DNA from: Sphingobacteriaceae bacterium | GTDB taxonomy: Bacteria > Bacteroidota > Bacteroidia > Sphingobacteriales > Sphingobacteriaceae | Assembly: GCA_947460275.1 (NCBI GenBank) | Contig: CANHHZ010000058.1 | Span: forward strand, 1-10,430 | Direction: 5' to 3' | DNA: 10,430 bases | Shown here: positions 1 to 7,361 of the stretch, piece by piece | Numbering within the stretch: the first letter of the stretch is position 1 | Layout of the letters: each line of letters opens with the position of its first letter | Position numbers and translations under genes: made by a program | The notes under the pieces: model-generated | Databases searched by the model: none | What the model was told of the DNA's origin: nothing | What the model saw: only the letters and a program-made list of their open reading frames with translations

Positions 1-1
1 C

Positions 2-592
2 ATTGTACTTGCTGGAGCTGCTGGTGTAGAAAAGGCTGCTAAAGATGGTGGATGCAGTGTTACTGTTCCATTTACACCTGGTAGAACTGATGCTACAGAT
101 GAGCAAACAGATGTTGCTTCTTTTGGTGTATTAGAGCCAACTGCAGATGGTTTCCGTAACTACATTAAGCCTAAAACGCTTATTTCTTCTGAAGAAATGT
201 TACTTGACAAATCACATTTACTAAACCTTACTGCACCTGAAATGACAGTGCTTGTAGGAGGTATGCGTGTATTAAATACCAATTATGATGAATCAAATCA
301 TGGGGTGTTCACAAGTCGTGCAGGTGTATTAACCAACGATTTCTTTACCAACCTTATCGATTACAATACCACCTGGAAAGCAACAGGACAAAATTCTTTT
401 GAAGGAACAGATAGAGCTACAGGTGCTGCTAAATGGACAGCTACTAGAGTAGACCTTGTATTTGGTTCTAACACAGAATTGCGTGCACTTGCAGAAGTGT
501 ATGCTTGTGATGATGCGAAAGAAAAATTTGTTCATGATTTCGTTGCCGCATGGAATAAAGTAATGAACCTAGATCGTTTTGAATTAGCTTAA
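2..592 (+). CDS. katG: Catalase-peroxidase KatG, C-terminal fragment (5' end outside window)
   Basis: This is the last 196 residues of a bifunctional haem catalase-peroxidase, which removes hydrogen peroxide. The reading frame is open from the window edge, so the ATG at 197 is internal and the gene starts upstream. Characteristic KatG C-terminal-domain stretches are visible: LAGAAGVEKAA, VPFTPGRTDAT, ADGFRNY, then VLVGGMRVLNTNYD, HGVFT, LTNDFF and a final WNKVMNLDRFELA. KatG is normally about 720-750 residues, so roughly a quarter is present. This part is the degenerate second peroxidase-like domain that supports the active N-terminal domain; the haem pocket and the Met-Tyr-Trp crosslink residues lie outside the window. 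It ends 23 bases before a strong hairpin terminator and converges on the leftward operon. No frameshift or stop is seen in the visible part. Identification is very secure. Confidence 0.97.
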   Translation: MVLAGAAGVEKAAKDGGCSVTVPFTPGRTDATDEQTDVASFGVLEPTADGFRNYIKPKTLISSEEMLLDKSHLLNLTAPEMTVLVGGMRVLNTNYDESNHGVFTSRAGVLTNDFFTNLIDYNTTWKATGQNSFEGTDRATGAAKWTATRVDLVFGSNTELRALAEVYACDDAKEKFVHDFVAAWNKVMNLDRFELA

Positions 593-615
593 TTTAAACA
601 TTCTAGTAAAAATAT

Positions 616-644
616 ATGGCGGCACTTTTAGTGCCGCCATTTTT
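616..644. terminator. Probable bidirectional intrinsic terminator between katG and the leftward operon
   Basis: A perfect 10-bp stem (ATGGCGGCAC at 616-625 and GTGCCGCCAT at 631-640) encloses a 5-base loop. On the plus strand it is followed directly by TTTT. On the minus strand the stem is followed by an A/T-rich tract that reads as ATATTTTTA. It sits 23 bases after the katG stop and 21 bases after the stop of the leftward gene in that gene's direction, so it can end transcription from both sides of this convergent pair. Confidence 0.88.
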
Positions 645-665
645 ATGTCCAATATTTTAGTGAGG

Positions 666-2990
666 TTACTTGCAATTACTTTTTATAGAAGCCGCTGCAT
701 CTGGATATTTTTTATTGTTGGCAAGTTGTAATGCATTACACGCTTCTATTTTTTTACCAGTAGCTAAATAACTCATACCTAAATAATATTCCGACTTACC
801 GGTAGTAGAACTGCCAACGGCAATGGATTTATTAAAGTAATTAATAGCGTCTAGGAATTTTTGAGCGGTATACAAACAAATCCCTACATTTTCTGCGTGT
901 GTATAGTTGCTAGGGTCAATGTTTGCGGCTTTCATGTAACAGCCAGCTGCTCTAATATATTGACCTTGTTGAAATGCTTTAAGACCTTCGGTCGTATAAT
1001 CATTGACCGTTTTATTGTTGGCGTCAACTGCGGTCCTATTAAAGAGCGCTTTTGTTTGGCTAAATGTTGCGCCATCATTTGGGAACATTTTAATGGCGCT
1101 GTCTAACATATGATTGAGGTTAGCATCCACTTTCCCTTTTACTTCATACATGCCTAGTAAATAGTTGTTCCATGTAAATGGTGTATTAAAATGCCCAACA
1201 ATTAAGTTAAACGCTTTTTTAATTTCGGTGCTATCTTTCTTTTTGGATGCTGCAAAAATTAAATTCTTATAATAGCTGGTTGCATTGGGCCAGTTGTAAA
1301 ATGCTTTTTTGCTACTAATTAATGCACTGTCAAAATTATTTTTGGCGGCATAAATAGCGGTTCTTAAAAAGTCGTTGTAATAGAGGTACGGATTTACGTT
1401 TTCACTTTCTTTTAATAAGGCAAGGGCTTCATCGTATTTTTTGTCTCTAATATAATAGCGTGCTACCATCGCTTTTAAAGGAAGTGTCGAAGAAGACATA
1501 TCTGGAATATTAGGTAATTTTTCTACGTCTTCTGTTTTCATTACCGGATCAGCATTTACTTCGCCCATTACAAACTTTTGAATCTTTAAAGAATCATACG
1601 TGAGTTTATGAACATAAATAGAAGGTATGATGGCAAATAGCGCTATGCTAAAAAATACACCCATGAGTGAAGTACGAAATTTTGTATTTTCTTGTTGGTA
1701 GCTGACTGGGATAAAAATTAATGCTGCTGCAATGGCAAGTATCGATTGCATGGCGGTACGCTCGGCAGGGAAGTTTAAAAAGGCATCCACCGCATAACAG
1801 GTTACGGCCATAAATAAAATAGTAGCCGCTAAATGTAAATGAGTAAAAGATTTATTTTTCCAAATCCTAAAAGTGGCGATGGGTACTAGTAAAAATAAAA
1901 GGGCAAAGCTAATGCCACCTAGTACACCAAGGTCTGCAAACATTTCAAAAAAATCGTTGTGTGCATGGTAGGGCACAAAGAGTTCTGTGGTATGAAAAAT
2001 TTCGTAGGGTATAGAAGCCAGTTTCCAGTTACCATAACCACAACCAATGAGTGGATGTTTGATTGAATAATCGATGGCATTTTTCCATAAACGTAAACGG
2101 CTATTTTCTTCACTTGCTACCGTAATATCTCCAATTCTTTTGGTCACCGTGCCGTAGCCACCTTGTGTATCTTGCATTTGCACGGCGGTATCTAAAAATA
2201 CGTTGGCAATAAAGTAACCAATAACAACGGGGATTATTAAATACGCAATTTGTGTAAGGATCGCTTTTTTATTTTCTTTGCTCTTAAAGTAAAGGGTCGT
2301 AGCTATAAAAATAATGGCTATAATTAGAAGTCCCACATAGGTAGATCTGGTATTTAAAATAAGCAAGCCTGTTACACCCATTACGAGTACAAAAGCGGCG
2401 AGTAGTTTGCCCAGTAATTTATTGTTAATGATGAGCCAGAGTACAAATGGAAATTTGATGAGTAAACTAGCTGCCATCACGTTTTTATTGCCGTGGTTGC
2501 CCCTTAAATTAATAATGTTTTCATCGAGTCCCATGGAAGTGAGGTTACTTGAAAAGGTTTTTAGTAACACAAGCGAATCGTATAGAAGAACAAAAGCCAT
2601 GATAACCGAAATGCCCGTTAATAAAGCGGGTAGCGGTTGTTTGTAAAATAAAATAGAGAGTACAATAAATACGAGATAAGTGGTTACTAATCTAGCACCT
2701 GTAACGAGTGTTTCGGTGGGGTTAATGGCGTAGAAGTAGGAGAGTGCTGCCCAGGCCACTAAAAAAGTAAATATGATGGTAAACTTATACTTGAAAACAC
2801 CCTGAATTGCTTCTGCGCAATGCTGGCGGTGCATGCCTATAAAAGCAATGCCTAATAAGTCTATACAGCTGGTGTATAACCACTGTGGTCCCATTACGTC
2901 CGACGCGCCTAAATCTGGAATGAAATGAACGAGTAGATAGAGCCCCGCAAAAATGGTGGGCATAATGGGCGTTTGTACTTTGGTATTCAT
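666..2990 (-). CDS. O-antigen ligase/polymerase-like (Wzy_C superfamily) membrane protein with C-terminal TPR domain
   Basis: This 774-residue protein probably joins or polymerises lipid-linked glycans on the periplasmic side of the inner membrane. The first 460 residues are rich in membrane helices (for example about 10-28, 40-56, 70-88, 98-116, 120-143, 172-188, 194-213, 217-234, 246-265, 352-374, 386-402, 413-428, 441-460). The large periplasmic loop at about 266-350 carries RLRLWKNAIDYSIKHPLIGCGYGNW and then YHAHNDFFEMFADLG, with H342 and H344 matching the conserved HxHND-like motif of WaaL/Wzy_C proteins; the arginine of NTRSTYVG (R215) is a second typical position. Residues about 505-770 contain TPR-type helices, clearest at 665-695 and 697-755 (FQQGQYIRAAGCYMKAANIDP). 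It starts 30 bases after the stop of the PH-domain gene, with no Shine-Dalgarno sequence. WaaL-type ligase, Wzy-type polymerase and protein O-oligosaccharyltransferase cannot be told apart from this sequence alone. Confidence 0.9.
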   Translation of the reverse strand: MNTKVQTPIMPTIFAGLYLLVHFIPDLGASDVMGPQWLYTSCIDLLGIAFIGMHRQHCAEAIQGVFKYKFTIIFTFLVAWAALSYFYAINPTETLVTGARLVTTYLVFIVLSILFYKQPLPALLTGISVIMAFVLLYDSLVLLKTFSSNLTSMGLDENIINLRGNHGNKNVMAASLLIKFPFVLWLIINNKLLGKLLAAFVLVMGVTGLLILNTRSTYVGLLIIAIIFIATTLYFKSKENKKAILTQIAYLIIPVVIGYFIANVFLDTAVQMQDTQGGYGTVTKRIGDITVASEENSRLRLWKNAIDYSIKHPLIGCGYGNWKLASIPYEIFHTTELFVPYHAHNDFFEMFADLGVLGGISFALLFLLVPIATFRIWKNKSFTHLHLAATILFMAVTCYAVDAFLNFPAERTAMQSILAIAAALIFIPVSYQQENTKFRTSLMGVFFSIALFAIIPSIYVHKLTYDSLKIQKFVMGEVNADPVMKTEDVEKLPNIPDMSSSTLPLKAMVARYYIRDKKYDEALALLKESENVNPYLYYNDFLRTAIYAAKNNFDSALISSKKAFYNWPNATSYYKNLIFAASKKKDSTEIKKAFNLIVGHFNTPFTWNNYLLGMYEVKGKVDANLNHMLDSAIKMFPNDGATFSQTKALFNRTAVDANNKTVNDYTTEGLKAFQQGQYIRAAGCYMKAANIDPSNYTHAENVGICLYTAQKFLDAINYFNKSIAVGSSTTGKSEYYLGMSYLATGKKIEACNALQLANNKKYPDAAASIKSNCK

Positions 2991-3020
2991 AGACGCAAAT
3001 ATCTAGATAAATTTGAAAGT

Positions 3021-4496
3021 TTACATGGTTTCTGGAAACTCAACGCGAACGAGGCACCAGTTGGCTATATAGTTGGCTTGTGCGACTTTGATAAAGGGGA
3101 TTGTAAATGGCACTTCCCCGGCCGAATGTAAAATGATTGTGCACAAATTATGAGCCCGTAAAAAGGGGCTTGTTTTTATTTCAATGTGCTGGACATTTTT
3201 AAAGTTTAATAGGGTTTGTTCTCGCCCCCAAACTCCCTTTACAAATTGAATACTATTTTGATGAAACCAAAAAGTATAATTGTGTTGAAGTATGATATTA
3301 ATGATTGTAAAATAAATCAGTACAGCAAGCGGTATAAGTGTTAACCATGGCGATTTAAAGTAGACAATAACAGCTGCTGTTACAGCTAGGGGCGTAACAA
3401 CAATGAGTGTATTACGCCACTTGTAAGATGCGTCAATACCATTAGCGGGGGCAACTTGTGATGGCCAGATACTTTGATAGATGGAACTTATTTGTGCAAG
3501 CAAACGCTCCCTCATAATAGGGATTCTAATCCAAAGCGTTGGATTGGTTAATTTTTCGCCAGCCATAAATACCCGTAAAATTTTAATGCCTAATATTTTT
3601 TGCAATAAATTGTTTTTCCAAGTAATTGACTGAATATTTTCTTTTAGTAATAATTTTCTTTGTGTTTGCAAGAATCCCCACTCTGTTTCAAAACCTTTTT
3701 CTGATATTTTTAGTTTCATATTATAGAAGCGAAGAAGCACCCTGATAAACGAAACTGAAAGCGTAATAAAAAGTATGGTTACTGTAAAAGCTAATATGAT
3801 ATTGGTGGTGTAGTTGATTTTATCTGCTTCTTGATTGATTGTTTTTGCCGTATCGATGCCAAATAAATTTCGGACATCATCCATTTTGGTAAGCAAATAA
3901 GTGAGGATGAGTAAAAAAGTTTTTATATGATTTTCGGAAATAGAAAGTTTTAAGATATCCCAAAAGCCAATACCTAAAATGGTTTCAGGATCAGCTATTG
4001 TATTTGTATCAATTGTTGCGGGTTTGTTTTTTAATAGTTCCTGGAGTGCGTATGCTTTTTCTTGGTCTATAGCTTTAATTTCTACTTCGGTGTTTTCTTC
4101 ACCGGCAGTTTCTATTTTTAATTCGCAGGTTTCTGTAAAACGGTGTAAATAACTTTGTACCGCATGTACTGATTGTATTTTGTTAATTGGGATATTAATA
4201 ACTTTTCTTGTAAACAGTCCTTTTAATACAACCAGTTCATTGTCTTTTATAAAAATTCTAAATCTAAATAATTGAATCACGTGCGGGATTGACATGATTA
4301 CAATAAAGCCGCCAACGAGGCAAGCGAAATAGCCTATTGTTTTATCTTCTGCACCGCCATTATTTTTGAGTATTTTACTTCCAATAAATATGAGTAAAAA
4401 AGCCCATGATTGTTTGATAACTTTCCCTACAATAAAAAGAGAGGCATAGGGGGATAATTTTTGTGGGGTATGCCAATCAAATTGCTTCTCTTGCAT
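3021..4496 (-). CDS. PH-domain membrane protein, YdbT type (three bPH_2/DUF304 domains)
   Basis: This 491-residue membrane protein has three copies of a module made of a pair of membrane helices followed by a bacterial PH (bPH_2, formerly DUF304) domain. Helices are at about 18-38/55-75, 188-203/229-252 and 362-380/384-402. The cytosolic-type domains follow at about 76-155 (FRFRIFIKDNELVVLKGLFTR), 256-338 (MKLKISEKGFETEWGFL) and 405-485 (HNYTFWFHQNSIQFVKGVWGR). This is the arrangement of Bacillus subtilis YdbT. There, ydbS and ydbT are sigma-W-controlled and linked to resistance to certain antimicrobial compounds; the molecular role is not settled. The start overlaps the upstream YdbS-like gene by 20 bases in another frame, so translation is probably coupled. 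The downstream O-antigen ligase-like gene begins 30 bases later, which suggests one envelope-related transcript. Family assignment is strong; function here is inference. Confidence 0.87.
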   Translation of the reverse strand: MQEKQFDWHTPQKLSPYASLFIVGKVIKQSWAFLLIFIGSKILKNNGGAEDKTIGYFACLVGGFIVIMSIPHVIQLFRFRIFIKDNELVVLKGLFTRKVINIPINKIQSVHAVQSYLHRFTETCELKIETAGEENTEVEIKAIDQEKAYALQELLKNKPATIDTNTIADPETILGIGFWDILKLSISENHIKTFLLILTYLLTKMDDVRNLFGIDTAKTINQEADKINYTTNIILAFTVTILFITLSVSFIRVLLRFYNMKLKISEKGFETEWGFLQTQRKLLLKENIQSITWKNNLLQKILGIKILRVFMAGEKLTNPTLWIRIPIMRERLLAQISSIYQSIWPSQVAPANGIDASYKWRNTLIVVTPLAVTAAVIVYFKSPWLTLIPLAVLIYFTIINIILQHNYTFWFHQNSIQFVKGVWGREQTLLNFKNVQHIEIKTSPFLRAHNLCTIILHSAGEVPFTIPFIKVAQANYIANWCLVRVEFPETM

Positions 4497-5007
4497 GTTC
4501 TATATTTTTTTCCATGATCCAGCCCTTAATTTTTTCGGCATCTAGTTGTGATAATCCGTTAATGCTTACGTCTCTTTGATGGCTTGCAGCCGTCATAAAA
4601 CGGAGTGAAGCAAGTTTGTACCTGCGGCTTATTGGGCCTGTTTTTAAAATACAGTGTTGCACTTTTGTAAACGGAATGATATGGGTGCTCTGAAATAACC
4701 ATCCATTTTTAAATAGGAGGTCTTTGTCTCTTAACGCCCATGATCTATTTTTAAATCCTATTTCGACAGAGGCAGCGGTGAGTGCCATGCTGCCTAATAC
4801 CGTTATCACAGCTATGGTTACCGCCCACCATACATGGAGTTCTTTGTTTGTGATAAATACGGCAACTAATATGCCCATAACAATGGTAAATACGATACTC
4901 CAATTAATATACAGTACTTTTTTGTAATCTGGCTCTACGCTTTGTAAAGGGGTTTCTTGGAACTGGGGGATGCTCGCGATGGGAATGTGAGGGTTATTAT
5001 ATTCCAT
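4477..5007 (-). CDS. PH-domain membrane protein, YdbS type (single bPH_2/DUF304 domain)
   Basis: The 176-residue protein has two membrane helices (about 32-52 and 58-80) followed by one bacterial PH domain at about 84-165, recognised from the pattern SVEIGFKNRSWALRDKDLL, then PFTKVQHCILKTGPISRRY and LRFMTAASHQRDV. This matches the small partner YdbS of the YdbS/YdbT pair, and the YdbT-like gene follows with a 20-base overlap. I chose the ATG at 5007 (MEYNNPHIPIASIPQF) over one 21 bases upstream at 5028, because the extra residues MFSIFIY add nothing seen in the family; neither has a Shine-Dalgarno sequence. It is the first gene of the leftward operon, so its promoter should lie in 5008-5288. 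Its cellular role is unknown beyond the envelope-stress link of the B. subtilis homologue. Confidence 0.83.
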   Translation of the reverse strand: MEYNNPHIPIASIPQFQETPLQSVEPDYKKVLYINWSIVFTIVMGILVAVFITNKELHVWWAVTIAVITVLGSMALTAASVEIGFKNRSWALRDKDLLFKNGWLFQSTHIIPFTKVQHCILKTGPISRRYKLASLRFMTAASHQRDVSINGLSQLDAEKIKGWIMEKNIEHAREAI

Positions 5008-5288
5008 ATATATGAAAATACTAAACATCAGTAACTTAATCGATTGTTTGCAAATTTCACATATTATAGCAAAAGCCTATGTGTCTAAACTAGCGGATGT
5101 GATCTGTGTCCAAAATGCATACACTTTGTATTTATTTAATATATATAATATAATTATAAATGAACTAAATAGAGGTAAAAAAGAGAATAACATCCATTTT
5201 GGTGTGCAGCATTTAGTATTTTGAATATTTATATATTATTTGTTTAAGATATATTTTGCTTTTATATTTACTCATTAATTTAGAAAAA
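5008..5288. promoter_or_regulatory. Divergent intergenic region, expected to hold promoters for both flanking operons
   Basis: About 280 bases separate the divergently read YdbS-like gene and the first gene of the CsgG cluster. The region is strongly AT-rich, especially 5138-5168 and 5222-5288. I see no RNA gene or convincing coding sequence; the short open frame from 5012 has no recognisable content. Because both neighbours point away, promoters for each direction must be here or upstream, but no full match to the Bacteroidota promoter (TTG about 20 bases before TAnnTTTG) stands out. Partial matches such as TATATTTTG at about 5250-5260 are one base short of the consensus spacing. Confidence 0.5.
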
Positions 5289-5921
5289 ATGAAAAAATTA
5301 GTTTTTGCCCTTGGCTTTACCTTTTTTACTTTGTTCAGTTTTAAGGTTTCCGCCCAAGTTATTTATGTTGACGGATTTTCTGAAGCTAGAAAATTTGTTG
5401 GTCTACAAGAAAAGTTCTCATTCTTTAGGGATTGGAGCTATCAAGCAGAATTCACTTCTGGAATTGGAGAATATGTTAGATTTTTCCCTGTTGAGTTAAA
5501 AAATTTACAAACTGGTGAAAAGTTGAATGCATTGCAATTAGACATGCTAATTAAAGAGGAAAAAAATTCTTCTACACAAAAACATTTATTGGTTGGATTA
5601 AAAGCGGGAGAAATTAAGTCTACGGCATATTTGAGTTTGAATGAAGTTGATGGTTTCATCAATTTTTTAGAAAAAAGTGTAATTCCAAACATGTCTTTAA
5701 GTTTTTCAAAGAAGTCCTCTGAATTTGTATTTAAATGTAAAGAGATGGTATTTAAGTATCAAATTATTGAAAAAGATAAAAGAATCATCGTAAGCATTCC
5801 AGAAATTGATCCTGATACTCAAAAAAGTAATGGAGGATTTTTGTATTTCTGGACTGAACGTAATGTCGATGACATCCCTCAATTGATTAAAACATTGAAA
5901 ACAATCAGAACATATAAATAA
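5289..5921 (+). CDS. Exported protein of unknown function, first gene of the CsgG-like cluster
   Basis: The product is 210 residues when started at the ATG at 5289, which gives a textbook signal peptide (MKK, hydrophobic LVFALGFTFFTLFSF, then KVSAQ with cleavage after SAQ). The frame stays open upstream to 5256, but that would put eleven extra residues in front of the signal peptide. The start follows an A-rich leader (TTTAGAAAAA), normal for Bacteroidota. No lipobox is present, so a soluble periplasmic or secreted protein is likely. The mature part is mixed alpha/beta, with a strand-rich middle (LLVGLKAGEIKSTAYLSLNEVDGFINFLEK) and a late segment FKYQIIEKDKRIIVSIPEID. I do not recognise the family. 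It precedes the CsgG-like gene by 29 bases on the same strand and probably belongs to the same transcript. Confidence 0.72.
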   Translation: MKKLVFALGFTFFTLFSFKVSAQVIYVDGFSEARKFVGLQEKFSFFRDWSYQAEFTSGIGEYVRFFPVELKNLQTGEKLNALQLDMLIKEEKNSSTQKHLLVGLKAGEIKSTAYLSLNEVDGFINFLEKSVIPNMSLSFSKKSSEFVFKCKEMVFKYQIIEKDKRIIVSIPEIDPDTQKSNGGFLYFWTERNVDDIPQLIKTLKTIRTYK

Positions 5922-5950
5922 AATTGAATAACACGTATAATATATTTACT

Positions 5951-6898
5951 ATGAAAAAAATATCACTTTTTACATTTGTTTTAGTAGCTCTTTTCAGCAC
6001 TTCATTGTTTGCTCAAGACAATACAAAAAGAATCGCAATCCCTGGATTTTCTTCGGATGCAGCTGTAGAGAAGTCTACAATTTTATCAATTCAACAGCGT
6101 GTAATTGATGCCTTTGTATCAAACAAGAAATTTACAGTTGTAGAAAGAAATCAAACAGATTTATTAAATAGAGAAACTAACCTTCAAAAAACTGAACAGT
6201 TTATGGAGGGTAAGGGTAATGTTTCAGATAAAGTTGCCAATACTGGTGCTCAATACATTTTAACAGGTATTATTTCTCGAATAGAGTATTCTAGTCAAGA
6301 AAGAGATAAGACTGAATATGACAAAGCATCTCAAAAAAACGTAAAAGTTGGTACCTATAGAGTTTATTATTGTACCATTGAAATGAATTTAAAAATCATT
6401 GACGTAACTACGACTCAAATTGTTTTAAGTAAAGTTCTTACTGTGACAAACAATACAGGATCTGGTAAAAAAGAAGGTGGGTTTTTATCTCAATTAGTAA
6501 ATTTAGGTTCTGAATCTGGAGCTACAACAGAAGCTGAAGCATATTCATTGTCATTACAGCAAATTTCTAAAGCAACTAACGATTTTACATTAGAGGCTTT
6601 CCCTAATGTTTTAGTTATTGCAGAAATTACAAAGCGTAGCGGTAATAGTGCAGACGAAGTTTTAATTAGCGGCGACTTTACTGACGGCATGAAACCAAAG
6701 CAAACTATTTTTGTGAAGAGAGTAACCGAGAAGATGGTTGGAAATAAAAAATTAGTAAGAAAAGAAACAATTGGTGAATTGAAAATCATAAAAATTGAAG
6801 AAGGTGGTTTCATCACTTGCGATGTAAAAAAAGGGGGTGAAGAGATTGCAACTGCTTTTGACGCTAGTATTCAACTAGTAGTAACAGATAAAGAATAA
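5951..6898 (+). CDS. CsgG-family protein with an additional C-terminal beta-rich domain
   Basis: The 315-residue protein belongs to the CsgG family; E. coli CsgG is the outer-membrane channel that exports curli subunits. The ATG at 5951 is preferred because it gives MKKISLFTFVLVALFSTSLFAQ as signal peptide; an upstream ATG at 5924 would add nine residues. CsgG-domain landmarks appear in order: KRIAIPGF (26-33), FTVVERNQTDLLNRE (61-75), GAQYILTGIISRIEY (99-113) and MNLKIIDVTTTQIVLSKVLTV (145-165), then a glycine-rich stretch at 169-190. Residues about 217-315 form a further domain (GDFTDGMKPKQTIFVKRVTE, then ETIGELKIIKIEEGGFITCDV) that resembles the small beta domain found at the end of FlgT-like proteins. 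Unlike classical CsgG there is no cysteine at the cleavage site, so it is not a lipoprotein. The next gene begins 4 bases after the stop. Family is secure; whether it forms a pore is unknown. Confidence 0.87.
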   Translation: MKKISLFTFVLVALFSTSLFAQDNTKRIAIPGFSSDAAVEKSTILSIQQRVIDAFVSNKKFTVVERNQTDLLNRETNLQKTEQFMEGKGNVSDKVANTGAQYILTGIISRIEYSSQERDKTEYDKASQKNVKVGTYRVYYCTIEMNLKIIDVTTTQIVLSKVLTVTNNTGSGKKEGGFLSQLVNLGSESGATTEAEAYSLSLQQISKATNDFTLEAFPNVLVIAEITKRSGNSADEVLISGDFTDGMKPKQTIFVKRVTEKMVGNKKLVRKETIGELKIIKIEEGGFITCDVKKGGEEIATAFDASIQLVVTDKE

Positions 6899-6902
6899 TT
6901 TT

Positions 6903-7352
6903 ATGTTTAATAAATTTTTATTCCTAGTTACAATTGTTTTTATATTCTGTTCATGTAAGGTTCAAAACTTGCCTTCAGAAAGTATAACTGCAAGACAAGT
7001 AGGTACCTACGAAATGGAAATAGATGTTACTGTATTAGCAGACTCTGATAAGGAAGCTAAACGTATTTCTATTTCAAAAGCCTTTGATAATATATTTTTT
7101 ATTGGTACGCCTAATACAATAAACAGTTTTCCTTTGTTGGAAGGATCAAAAAGCAGTCAAAAAAGTTTCTTTGATTCTTTTATTCAAAACGGGAATTATG
7201 CTCCATTTGTAACATCAATTTCTGATAATGAAAGTGTTGTTGTTCAGAAAAGGCCAAAAACAATAAAGTTTAATAAGACGATAAGGGTTAACATCCAAAG
7301 TTTGAGAACTTATTTGACAAGAGAAGGTAACATTAGAAGATTCGGGTTTTAA
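6903..7352 (+). CDS. Small lipoprotein of the CsgG-like cluster
   Basis: The 149-residue protein opens with a lipoprotein signal peptide: MFNK, a hydrophobic core, then FCSC with the lipidated cysteine most likely C18. Residues after the cysteine (KVQNLP) lack the acidic run that sends Bacteroidota lipoproteins to the cell surface, so a periplasm-facing anchor is more likely. The mature part has a strand (YEMEIDVTVLAD) followed by an alanine/serine-spaced helix (EAKRISISKAFDNIFF), reminiscent of LPP20/FlgT-N-like domains. It ends in NKTIRVNIQSLRTYLTREGN and a terminal RRFGF that looks like a conserved tail. It starts 4 bases after the CsgG-like gene (TAA-TTTT-ATG) and is 9 bases before the next gene, so cotranscription is nearly certain. 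It may anchor or cap an assembly of the neighbouring proteins; that is inference. Confidence 0.8.
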   Translation: MFNKFLFLVTIVFIFCSCKVQNLPSESITARQVGTYEMEIDVTVLADSDKEAKRISISKAFDNIFFIGTPNTINSFPLLEGSKSSQKSFFDSFIQNGNYAPFVTSISDNESVVVQKRPKTIKFNKTIRVNIQSLRTYLTREGNIRRFGF

Positions 7353-7361
7353 ATTCACTTT

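Noticed and set aside
197..592. Treating the ATG at 197 as a separate short gene
   Set aside because: The same frame is open to the window edge and encodes canonical KatG sequence upstream of this methionine.
861..1106. Open frame antisense to the TPR part of the O-antigen ligase-like gene, and similar antisense frames elsewhere
   Set aside because: They lie inside well-supported genes on the opposite strand and show no family-like composition.
5012..5224. Small plus-strand open frame in the divergent region
   Set aside because: It has no recognisable domain or signal peptide, overlaps the start of the YdbS-like gene on the other strand and lies in AT-rich intergenic DNA; most likely chance.
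5008..5288. Bacteroidota-type promoters (TTG and TAnnTTTG) in the divergent region
   Set aside because: Several near matches exist in this AT-rich DNA, but none has both elements at the usual spacing, so no specific promoter is called.
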